NCBI GenBank assembly: GCA_022181005.1
Contig: BQMV01000135.1
Span: forward strand, 1 to 16,543
DNA from: Anaerolineaceae bacterium
GTDB taxonomy: Bacteria > Chloroflexota > Anaerolineae > Anaerolineales > Villigracilaceae
Reading direction: 5' to 3'
Length of the DNA stretch: 16,543 nucleotides
A program made the translations under genes and the position numbers. Shown one piece after another: positions 8,737 to 14,145 of this stretch (positions are counted from its first letter, which is position 1; the number at the start of each line of letters is the position of its first letter). A model generated the notes under the pieces. The model saw nothing but the letters and a program-made list of their open reading frames with translations. It was not told the origin of the DNA and did not search any database.

Positions 8737-8763
8737 AAAAACGCCCCGCGCCAGCGGGGCGTT
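8737..8763 (-). terminator. Intrinsic terminator of the S1 gene
   Basis: On the minus strand a 10-bp GC-rich stem (arms 8763-8754 and 8749-8740, AACGCCCCGC with its complement) closes a 4-nt loop and is followed by a T run (8741-8737). It begins 3 bases after the S1 stop codon. Its U-run ends 7 bases before the dipeptidase start codon. Confidence 0.85.
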
Positions 8764-8765
8764 GA

Positions 8766-10043
8766 TTAATTCTCCTCGGCGCCTTCCGTCCGCACATCAG
8801 ACGGCGTTTCGTTTGGCGCTTCGCCGCCCTCCTCGACATCGAATTCAGCGGCGAGCAGTTTAAAGTCTTTGTCGGCGAACGCGGCAGAATCCACTTTGCG
8901 CAGGCTAAGCCCAACGCGATGCTGGTCGGGTTCAATGCGAATGACGCGCAACGTCTTCACATCGCCTTCTTTAAGCACTTCTTTTGGATGTTCAACGCGA
9001 TGATCGGCAAGTTCTGAAATATGGATCAAACCTTCCACGTCGTCGTCGAGGCGGGCAAAAGCGCCGAACTTCGTCAAACGCGTGATCTTGCCTTCGACCA
9101 GCTGCCCTACGCTGTATTTCTCGATGCGCGAACGCCACGGGTCGTCTAACAAAGCGCGGATGGAAAGCCCGATGCGTTTTTTCTCGCGATCCACGTTGAT
9201 CACTTTCACTTGAACTTCCTGCCCCACTTCCAACGCTTCGCGCGGATGTTCGATATGATCCCACGAAATTTCGGAGAGGTGCACAAGCCCATCCGCGCCG
9301 TTCACGTTAATGAACGCGCCAAAATTCGCAAGGCTGGTCACGCGCCCGCTATAGACCTTGCCCTCTTCCAATTCGTCAATCACGCGTTCTTTCAACGACT
9401 GTCGCGACTCAGAACTTGCCGCTCGTTCGGACAGGATCAGTCGTTGTCGTTCGCGGTCCACCTCGATCACACGGACGGAGATAGGCTGTCCGATCATCTT
9501 TTGATATTTTTGTTCAGGCGTGTCGCCGGCAATTTGGGCGCGGCGCAATGCGCCGATCTGCGAAGCTGGCACAAAACCGCGCAAGCCTTCCACTTCGGCG
9601 ATCAACCCGCCTTTATTAAACCCAACGATTTTGCTTTCGAGGATGGAACCGTCGGCAGCGAATTTTTCCGCGTTCTCCCATGAAAGATGCTCTCGCGCTC
9701 GCTTCAAAGACAAGACGACATTTCCGTTCGCATCTTCCGGGCGGATCACGAACGCATGCACCTCCTGCCCCACTTGCAGCGCTGCGCGTTCGTCTGCGGT
9801 CAACTGATCTAATTCACGGTTGGAAACCACGCCTTCCGATTTAGCGCCGATGCTGATAAAAATTTCACTTTGGCTAATGCGCGCAATCGTCCCCTTGCGG
9901 ATCTCGCCCGATTTAGGCAAGTCAATATTTAAGTCTTGCCCTTGAAGCAAAGACTCCATCGTTTGATGATTATTTTCTTTTAATTCTCCCTGCTGGTTTA
10001 ACTCGCTCCCTTGGGCGGGCAGGGCTTGATTCTGGTCAGTCAC
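8766..10043 (-). CDS. rpsA: Ribosomal protein S1 homologue with four S1 domains
   Basis: A 425-residue RNA-binding protein with four S1 (OB-fold) repeats at about 46-115, 131-207, 226-297 and 312-383. Repeats three and four carry the strongest consensus (FGAFINV..DGLVHLSEIS; FGAFARL..EGLIHISELA). Four domains are common outside Proteobacteria, where E. coli S1 has six. The first ~45 residues are Gln/Asn-rich and the last ~25 are acidic; both look disordered. The start is GTG at 10043-10041 with GGAG six bases upstream on the mRNA. An ATG two bases earlier reads ATG-TGA and is a one-codon start-stop overlapping the true GTG. It has its own promoter and a terminator directly after the stop. It could act in general translation initiation; a specialised RNA-binding role is not excluded. 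Confidence 0.93.
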   Translation of the reverse strand: MTDQNQALPAQGSELNQQGELKENNHQTMESLLQGQDLNIDLPKSGEIRKGTIARISQSEIFISIGAKSEGVVSNRELDQLTADERAALQVGQEVHAFVIRPEDANGNVVLSLKRAREHLSWENAEKFAADGSILESKIVGFNKGGLIAEVEGLRGFVPASQIGALRRAQIAGDTPEQKYQKMIGQPISVRVIEVDRERQRLILSERAASSESRQSLKERVIDELEEGKVYSGRVTSLANFGAFINVNGADGLVHLSEISWDHIEHPREALEVGQEVQVKVINVDREKKRIGLSIRALLDDPWRSRIEKYSVGQLVEGKITRLTKFGAFARLDDDVEGLIHISELADHRVEHPKEVLKEGDVKTLRVIRIEPDQHRVGLSLRKVDSAAFADKDFKLLAAEFDVEEGGEAPNETPSDVRTEGAEEN

Positions 10044-10075
10044 ATGATGCTCCGGTTGGATAGAATGTAAGCGGG

Positions 10076-10104
10076 ATTATACAAGCGATTGAACAACTTG
10101 ACAA
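10076..10104 (-). promoter_or_regulatory. Promoter of the S1 gene
   Basis: On the minus strand TTGTCA (10104 to 10099, 5 of 6) and a perfect TATAAT (10081 to 10076) are separated by exactly 17 bases. Transcription should start near 10069, giving a leader of ~26 nt with GGAG six bases before the GTG. This is the best sigma-70-type promoter in the window. Confidence 0.8.
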
Positions 10105-10202
10105 CCCGCCCACGCCAGTTCTCTTCCGCTTTTCAGATCGCAAAGCAACGAGAAGAACAAGCGCGACAAAAACGCGGCATCGGCGCTCTCCATTAAACCA
10201 AA

Positions 10203-10232
10203 TTCGCTTCACGATGAAACACGCGTTATAAT
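10203..10232 (+). promoter_or_regulatory. Candidate promoter of the chelatase genes
   Basis: A perfect TATAAT at 10227-10232 has a poor -35 (TTCGCT, 18-base spacer) upstream. A start site near 10239 would leave a ~13-nt leader holding GGAG (10241-10244) seven bases before the ATG. The -10 is convincing; the -35 is not. Confidence 0.55.
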
Positions 10233-10251
10233 CATTCCTTGGAGTTAATCA

Positions 10252-11355
10252 ATGCCCCCTATTTTCCCCTTTACCGCCATTGTAGGACAAGAGCGCATGA
10301 GACGCGCTCTCATTTTGAACGCCGTAGACACGCGCATCGGCGGCGTGTTGATTCGCGGCGAACGAGGCACCGCTAAATCTACCGCAGCGCGATCGCTTGC
10401 CGCGCTGTTGCCTAACGTCAAAGTAGTGGACGACTGCCGTTTCGGTTGCGACCCGGATAAACCCAATTCTTGGTGCACTGAATGCAAAGAACGATTTGCA
10501 AAGCGCAAAACAATTCCCTCACACGTCCGCCCAACGCCATTCGTTAACCTGCCCGTTTCCGCTACAGAAGACCGCGTAGTCGGCACGTTGGATATTGAAC
10601 AAGCCATCCAAAAAGGCGAACGCCGCTTTGAACCGGGCGTACTCGCGGGCGCGAATCGTGGGCTGCTCTACATTGACGAAGTTAACCTGCTCGACGATCA
10701 CGTGGTGGACGTTCTACTCGACTCTGCCGCGATGGGCGTCAATATGGTCGAACGCGAAGGGATTTCCTTCTCGCATCCTGCGCGCTTCATCCTCGTCGGA
10801 ACGATGAATCCTGAAGAAGGCGAACTGCGCCCGCAACTGCTGGATCGCTTCGCCTTATCCGTAGACATCATCGGCATCCACAATGCGCGCGACCGCGTGA
10901 CGATCATGGAACGCAACATCGCCTTCGAGCGAGACGCAGAAGCCTTCCGCCAACAATGGACGTCGCGAGAGACTGAGTTGTCGCATCAGATCGCCGCCGC
11001 GCGCGAACTCGTCAGCGAGGTAAAACATACCAGCCGCGATCTGCTGTCTATTGCAGCGTTGACGAGCTCCCTCAACGTGGATGGTCATCGCGCCGATCTG
11101 GTTATCTTGAAAGCCGCGCGCGCTCAAGCCGCATTTGAAGGTCGGACGAAAATCACCGATCACGATATCGCGCTGGCGGCTGAATTGGCGTTGCCTCATC
11201 GCATCAAACGCACGCCCTTCCAACAGGCGGAGATGACGACCGAGCAATTGCAAGAGCGCATCGAACAATTGGCGGGGCAATCCACGCCGGAGGAAGAGGC
11301 TGAATCCGACCAATCTGAAGCCTCGCAGAATCAATCCGAAGAAAAAAAAACTTAA
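10252..11355 (+). CDS. chlI: ChlI/BchI-type AAA+ chelatase ATPase (zero-frame product of a probable chlD frameshift gene)
   Basis: A 367-residue AAA+ protein of the magnesium/cobalt chelatase small-subunit type, which powers metal insertion into a tetrapyrrole as a ring with the VWA subunit. Intact motifs: Walker A GERGTAKST (36-44), ATEDRVVGTLDIE (105-117), Walker B LLYIDEVN (138-145), sensor-1 TMNPEEG (184-190), Arg finger LLDRF (199), sensor-2 GHRADL (279-283). Cysteines 62, 66, 75 and 78 form a possible metal site, seen in chelatase relatives from non-photosynthetic bacteria. The start is supported by GGAG seven bases upstream. The C-terminus becomes acidic and breaks off in a Lys-encoding A9 run followed by ACT TAA. 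The acidic linker continues in the -1 frame into the VWA domain, so this is either a separate small subunit or the short product of one chlD gene. Confidence 0.93.
   Translation: MPPIFPFTAIVGQERMRRALILNAVDTRIGGVLIRGERGTAKSTAARSLAALLPNVKVVDDCRFGCDPDKPNSWCTECKERFAKRKTIPSHVRPTPFVNLPVSATEDRVVGTLDIEQAIQKGERRFEPGVLAGANRGLLYIDEVNLLDDHVVDVLLDSAAMGVNMVEREGISFSHPARFILVGTMNPEEGELRPQLLDRFALSVDIIGIHNARDRVTIMERNIAFERDAEAFRQQWTSRETELSHQIAAARELVSEVKHTSRDLLSIAALTSSLNVDGHRADLVILKAARAQAAFEGRTKITDHDIALAAELALPHRIKRTPFQQAEMTTEQLQERIEQLAGQSTPEEEAESDQSEASQNQSEEKKT
11343..11355 (+). other. Candidate -1 programmed frameshift site (A AAA AAA) between ChlI and VWA domains
   Basis: The zero frame reads GAA AAA AAA ACT TAA: nine A's at 11342-11350 contain the classic heptamer A AAA AAA at 11343-11349, and the stop is at 11353-11355. 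A -1 slip of both Lys tRNAs continues as AAC TTA AGG CTC GAG GAT from 11349 and stays open through 12311. The decoded stretch (LRLEDEREEGAPEGNPEP) is an acidic linker like the one before the slip. Seven bases downstream is a small GCTC/GAGC hairpin (11357-11360, 11367-11370), weak as a stimulator. Transcriptional slippage on A9 would give the same fusion, and a homopolymer miscount in the sequence is the main alternative. Confidence 0.65.
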
Positions 11356-11405
11356 GGCTCGAGGATGAGCGCGAGGAAGGCGCACCGGAAGGCAACCCAG
11401 AACCA

Positions 11406-12314
11406 ATGCCGCAAAATGTGTTCGCTAATGCCAGCGCCAATTGGTGGGAAGGCGGACAAAAGATCAGCGCCGGCGAGAAGTTTCAACCGCGCAAACTCAA
11501 TACCCCTCTCGACAAACTTGCTCGCAAGCACGCCGGGCGGCGCTCGCTGACCAAAACCGAACGCAAGCACGGGCGCTATATTAAGGCGCGTCCCGCCGGC
11601 GACAAAAAGGACGATATCGCGTTTGACGCTACTTTTCGCGCCGCCGCGCCGTATCAAAAACAACGCGTTGAGAAACGCAAGCATCTCGCCTTCGCCATCG
11701 AAAAAGGCGACCTACAGCGTAAGATACGCGTCAAACGCGTCGCAAACCTTGTATTATTTCTAGTGGACGCTTCATGGTCTATGGCAGTAGCGGAACGCAT
11801 GAACGCGACCAAAGGGGCGATCTTATCTCTGTTGACAGACGCTTATCAACGCCGCGACCGCGTGGGCTTAATCGTCTTCCAAAAAGACCGCGCCACACTC
11901 GTTCTGCCCCCCACCAACTCCGTGCAACTTGCTCAACGCGCCTTGATGGATATCCCTGTCGGCGGGAAGACGCCGCTCTCCGCCGGCTTGTTCATGGCGG
12001 CGGATGTATTGCGGCAAGAAAAATTACATCATCCAGATATTGAACCGTTGCTCATCGTTCTAACCGACGGCGCGGGCAACGTTTCTTTAGGCGCGTTGCC
12101 GCCGCAGGAAGAATCTTTCAAATTTGCCGAACTGATTGCCAACGAAAAGATCAAATGCGTGGTCATCAACATGGAACACGCCGCCTTCGATCAAGGACTC
12201 GCGCAACAATTAGCGGATCACCTTAAGGCGCCGTGTTATTCGCTGAATGAATTGAAAGCGGAGAATCTATATCACACTGTGAAGGATGAGATGGCAAAGC
12301 CGATGAAGAAGTAG
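11406..12314 (+). CDS. chlD: ChlD-type VWA domain protein, read by frameshift from 11349 or from its own ATG
   Basis: The C-terminal half of the medium (ChlD/BchD-like) chelatase subunit. The 302 residues from this ATG contain a basic linker and a VWA domain with a full MIDAS site: DASWS (121-125), Thr189 in GGKTPLSAG and Asp221 in LTDGAGN. The VWA domain binds Mg2+ and bridges the AAA+ ring to the large chelatase subunit. The ATG at 11406 is the first start codon in frame after the A-run but has no well-placed ribosome site (GGAAGG is 13 bases upstream). The frame stays open back to 11349, encoding an acidic linker, so this start is probably not the native N-terminus. With a -1 shift at 11343-11349 the fused protein would have 366+19+302 = 687 residues, the usual ChlD size. 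It ends before two opposed terminators. Confidence 0.88.
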   Translation: MPQNVFANASANWWEGGQKISAGEKFQPRKLNTPLDKLARKHAGRRSLTKTERKHGRYIKARPAGDKKDDIAFDATFRAAAPYQKQRVEKRKHLAFAIEKGDLQRKIRVKRVANLVLFLVDASWSMAVAERMNATKGAILSLLTDAYQRRDRVGLIVFQKDRATLVLPPTNSVQLAQRALMDIPVGGKTPLSAGLFMAADVLRQEKLHHPDIEPLLIVLTDGAGNVSLGALPPQEESFKFAELIANEKIKCVVINMEHAAFDQGLAQQLADHLKAPCYSLNELKAENLYHTVKDEMAKPMKK

Positions 12315-12351
12315 AAAAAAGAACTCCGAATTTTTGAAAAACTCGGAGTTC
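12315..12351 (-). terminator. Minus-strand intrinsic terminator
   Basis: Arms 12321-12329 and 12343-12351 (GAACTCCGA and complement) form 9 bp, with a partly self-paired T5/A5 interior. On the minus strand the stem is followed by T6 (12320-12315), so it should stop transcripts arriving from the thioesterase gene, about 315 bases away. On the plus strand no U-run follows. Confidence 0.65.
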
Positions 12352-12367
12352 CGCGTTGAGAAGAACG

Positions 12368-12403
12368 AAGTGACTGTCACCTTGCAGGTGACAGTCGCTT
12401 TTT
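12368..12403 (+). terminator. Plus-strand intrinsic terminator after the chelatase genes
   Basis: Arms 12372-12382 and 12386-12396 (GACTGTCACCT and complement) give 11 perfect pairs around a 3-nt loop. The stem extends outward through a wobble pair and further pairs to 12368, and is followed by T5 (12399-12403). It lies ~55 bases after the VWA stop. Confidence 0.85.
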
Positions 12404-12665
12404 ATTGTACAAAAGTAACTATCAGGCAACAGATTCCCCGCATACGGTTAGGAGCAAGAGCAGGGCAATGACTGCAAGCCGTTGCGGAGTGGCTCCGCGA
12501 GATCGTCGCGGTATAGCCTGATGTCAGCGAGAATAGATAGGATGACTTCGAGTAGCTCAATCAATGGTCAATCTCCATCATGCCAGTGACCGGCCTGAAT
12601 CTCATTGCTTGGCGGTTTCGATACATCGCGAACTGCGCGCGGGACTGCTCGACCACCCTACTTTG
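12404..12665. other. Region without a supported gene; possible remnant or dispersed repeat
   Basis: No complete gene is visible. On the minus strand the thioesterase frame, read past its stop, stays open for about 33 codons to a TGA near 12560. A second minus-strand frame then runs 38 codons from a TTG (12564) to 12448 (IELLEVILSILADIRLYRDD and on), as if one short protein had been broken by an indel. A GC-rich 6-bp hairpin sits at 12484-12498. None of this has a ribosome site or a known motif, so I do not call a gene. Confidence 0.4.
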
Positions 12666-13160
12666 TTACGATGATTTTCCCTTCACCAATTCCTCTACCA
12701 GCGCCGCAGGGACTTGCACAGCGACCACTTCCCCTCTCACAGTCACAACGCCATGGGCAACGATCCATTCTTCGATGACAACTTTGCGGCCCTTGTGTTC
12801 TTTCACTTTGCCGCGCACTTCGAGTTCGATACCGAGCGGGGTCGGTTTGAGGTAATCCACATGCAGGGATGCGGTGAGGAAGCGTGTGTTGGGTTCCGAG
12901 TTGGGGTCGGTTTCTTTCGCGGCGCGATAAGCCACACCGGCGGCTGTCCCTGTGCCGTGACAGTCAATGAGAGAGGCGAGCAGTCCGCCGTAGACGTAGC
13001 CGGGGATGGCAATGTGATATGGTTTAGGCATAAAATGGCAGACCGATTCGTCGCCATCCCAATAACTTTGAATATGCAAGCCGTATTCATTAAGCGTGCC
13101 GCATCCATAGCAATGCGCAAACGGTTCAGGGTAGTGCTCTTGAAATGATTTTTTAGTCAT
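12666..13160 (-). CDS. PaaI-like hot-dog thioesterase family protein
   Basis: A 164-residue single hot-dog domain protein, probably a cytoplasmic acyl-CoA thioesterase; the substrate is unknown. It has an N-terminal HCYGCG motif (residues 16-21) and GLHI as in many PaaI-like thioesterases. The central helix YGGLLASLIDCHG (57-69) carries the catalytic-type Asp66, and the strand ASLHVDYLKPTPLG (97-110) is the family's most conserved segment. The paired Cys17/Cys20 may bind metal or be structural. The start ATG has AGGA about 9 bases upstream. It lies 30 bases after the Thr/Pro-linker membrane protein, in the same direction, so the two may be co-transcribed. The function in that pairing is not evident. 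Confidence 0.88.
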   Translation of the reverse strand: MTKKSFQEHYPEPFAHCYGCGTLNEYGLHIQSYWDGDESVCHFMPKPYHIAIPGYVYGGLLASLIDCHGTGTAAGVAYRAAKETDPNSEPNTRFLTASLHVDYLKPTPLGIELEVRGKVKEHKGRKVVIEEWIVAHGVVTVRGEVVAVQVPAALVEELVKGKSS

Positions 13161-13190
13161 AGCGGTTATCCTATTTGAATCTTAGATGAT

Positions 13191-14042
13191 CTACGGGGTC
13201 CCGGCGGCGGTCGTCCCCGCAGGCAGGGGCGCGGCAGCGGTATGCGTTAACGTAGGAGCAGGCGAAAGTGTTGAGGTGGGCATCGGCGCGTCTCCTTGTA
13301 CGGCAAAGCGCCCAACCACTTTGTGTTCCAGCCCAACAAAAATTTGAACTTCATAATCGCCGGGCAACCATTCGCCGGGCTGCGCTTCCCAGTCGGCAAA
13401 TCCATATCCGCCGGTCTCACCGTCCCACGGGATCGTTTCATAGTGAACCAGTTTACCATCGCGATACCAAAGCGCAGTCCACTGCGCGCCGGGCGTCATA
13501 TTCGCATAAGAGAACACCGCGCACATATATCGAATCGGGGTCTGGAAGACTGCCGCCGCTTCAAAATTGAGGAAGTTCGCGCAGTTGAGCGTAAATTGCA
13601 ACGGGCTGAATGCCGCGCCCGAGTCGGGCGTGACTACGCTTTCGAACAACGCCTCAATCGCGGGCGGAATAAACGGAGTAGGCGTAAACGGCGGCGTATC
13701 AGTGACGGCAGGCGTAAGCGTAATCGTCGGCGCAAGGGTAATAGTGGGCGTAAGCGTGATCGTCGGCGTGAGGGTAATGGTGGGCGTAAGCGTAACCGTC
13801 GGCGACGGCGGGAAATACCGATACGCCACCGGCTCGCCAAAAATAGACAACCACGTCCCCAACGCCATCAACAGGATCGCGCTAAGGAGCGTAACCCATC
13901 CGCTTCGCACACGCTGACGCTTGATGCGATAATAAGTAAGACGCCTTGCCGATTGCAACGCGCGCACCCCTGCAACAAAGATCCATAACGCGCCAACAAT
14001 AGCCATGAACGCCGCGGCGATAATGCCTGCGCGAATATCCAT
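13191..14042 (-). CDS. Two-helix membrane protein with Thr/Pro repeat linker and extracytoplasmic domain
   Basis: A 283-residue protein of unknown function. Two membrane helices (~6-25 and ~49-68) are joined by a basic loop. After them comes a TPTITL-type linker (~78-125) encoded by 18-bp tandem repeats, then a compact domain (~130-245) with an Asn-Cys/Cys pair and motifs such as YANMTPGAQWTALWYRDGK and PGDYEVQIFVG, probably a beta-sandwich outside the membrane. A Pro/Thr/Ala-rich tail ends it. No sortase or catalytic motif is visible. Similar Thr/Pro linkers are frequent in Anaerolineae surface proteins (recall, not checked). I place the start at ATG 14042, not at 14129: helix 1 follows directly, and a TGCTATAAT promoter element lies only 8 bases upstream, inside the longer reading. 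Confidence 0.82.
   Translation of the reverse strand: MDIRAGIIAAAFMAIVGALWIFVAGVRALQSARRLTYYRIKRQRVRSGWVTLLSAILLMALGTWLSIFGEPVAYRYFPPSPTVTLTPTITLTPTITLTPTITLAPTITLTPAVTDTPPFTPTPFIPPAIEALFESVVTPDSGAAFSPLQFTLNCANFLNFEAAAVFQTPIRYMCAVFSYANMTPGAQWTALWYRDGKLVHYETIPWDGETGGYGFADWEAQPGEWLPGDYEVQIFVGLEHKVVGRFAVQGDAPMPTSTLSPAPTLTHTAAAPLPAGTTAAGTP
13711..13800 (-). repeat. Five 18-bp tandem repeats coding TITLTP units, in an alternating A/B order
   Basis: Five consecutive 18-bp units start with GGCG on the plus strand (13711, 13729, 13747, 13765, 13783). Units 1, 3 and 5 share GGCGTAAGCGT...CGTC and units 2 and 4 share GGCG..AGGGTAAT.GTG, so the array also repeats with a 36-bp period. Each unit encodes one TITLTP hexapeptide of the linker. 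Confidence 0.9.
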
Positions 14043-14049
14043 AAAAAAG

Positions 14050-14080
14050 ATTATAGCAGGGAGAGCGATTTTATGCCCAA
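14050..14080 (-). promoter_or_regulatory. Extended -10 promoter, probably leaderless, for the Thr/Pro-linker protein
   Basis: On the minus strand TGCTATAAT (14058 to 14050) is a perfect extended -10. A weak TGGGCA or TTGGGC lies 18-19 bases upstream. The start site predicted 7 bases downstream (about 14043) falls next to the ATG at 14042, leaving no room for a ribosome site. Confidence 0.6.
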
Positions 14081-14109
14081 CCGGCTCGTTCAACCACAAC
14101 GAAAACGGC

Positions 14110-14139
14110 TTGCGAAGCAAATGCCGCATCCTTTACAAT
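14110..14139 (+). promoter_or_regulatory. Candidate leaderless promoter of isopentenyl phosphate kinase
   Basis: TTGCGA (14110-14115, 4 of 6) and TACAAT (14134-14139, 5 of 6) are 18 bases apart. The predicted start site coincides with the A of the ATG at 14146. No Shine-Dalgarno is present. Confidence 0.55.
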
Positions 14140-14145
14140 AGCGAT

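Noticed and set aside
10098..10103. Perfect TTGACA on the plus strand as a -35 box
   Set aside because: No -10-like sequence 16-18 bases downstream; the site overlaps the better minus-strand promoter of the S1 gene.
10855..11406. 183-codon minus-strand frame opposite the chelatase ATPase
   Set aside because: Antisense of a clearly coding, motif-rich gene; the product is low in any recognisable signature.
11365..11550. Zero-frame ATG restart after the ATPase stop (61 codons)
   Set aside because: Basic, unordered product with no family match; the -1 frame over the same bases encodes the linker and start of the VWA protein.
13711..13800. Tandem repeats as a possible CRISPR array
   Set aside because: 18-bp units are contiguous with no spacers and code for a Thr/Pro linker in frame.
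13296..13988. 230-codon plus-strand frame opposite the Thr/Pro-linker gene
   Set aside because: Arg-rich translation of the antisense of a repeat; no ribosome site or domain.
14005..14145. Longer start for isopentenyl phosphate kinase
   Set aside because: The added 47 residues match no kinase N-terminus; KLGGSLITDK begins right after ATG 14146, and the extension runs over the neighbour's promoter and start.
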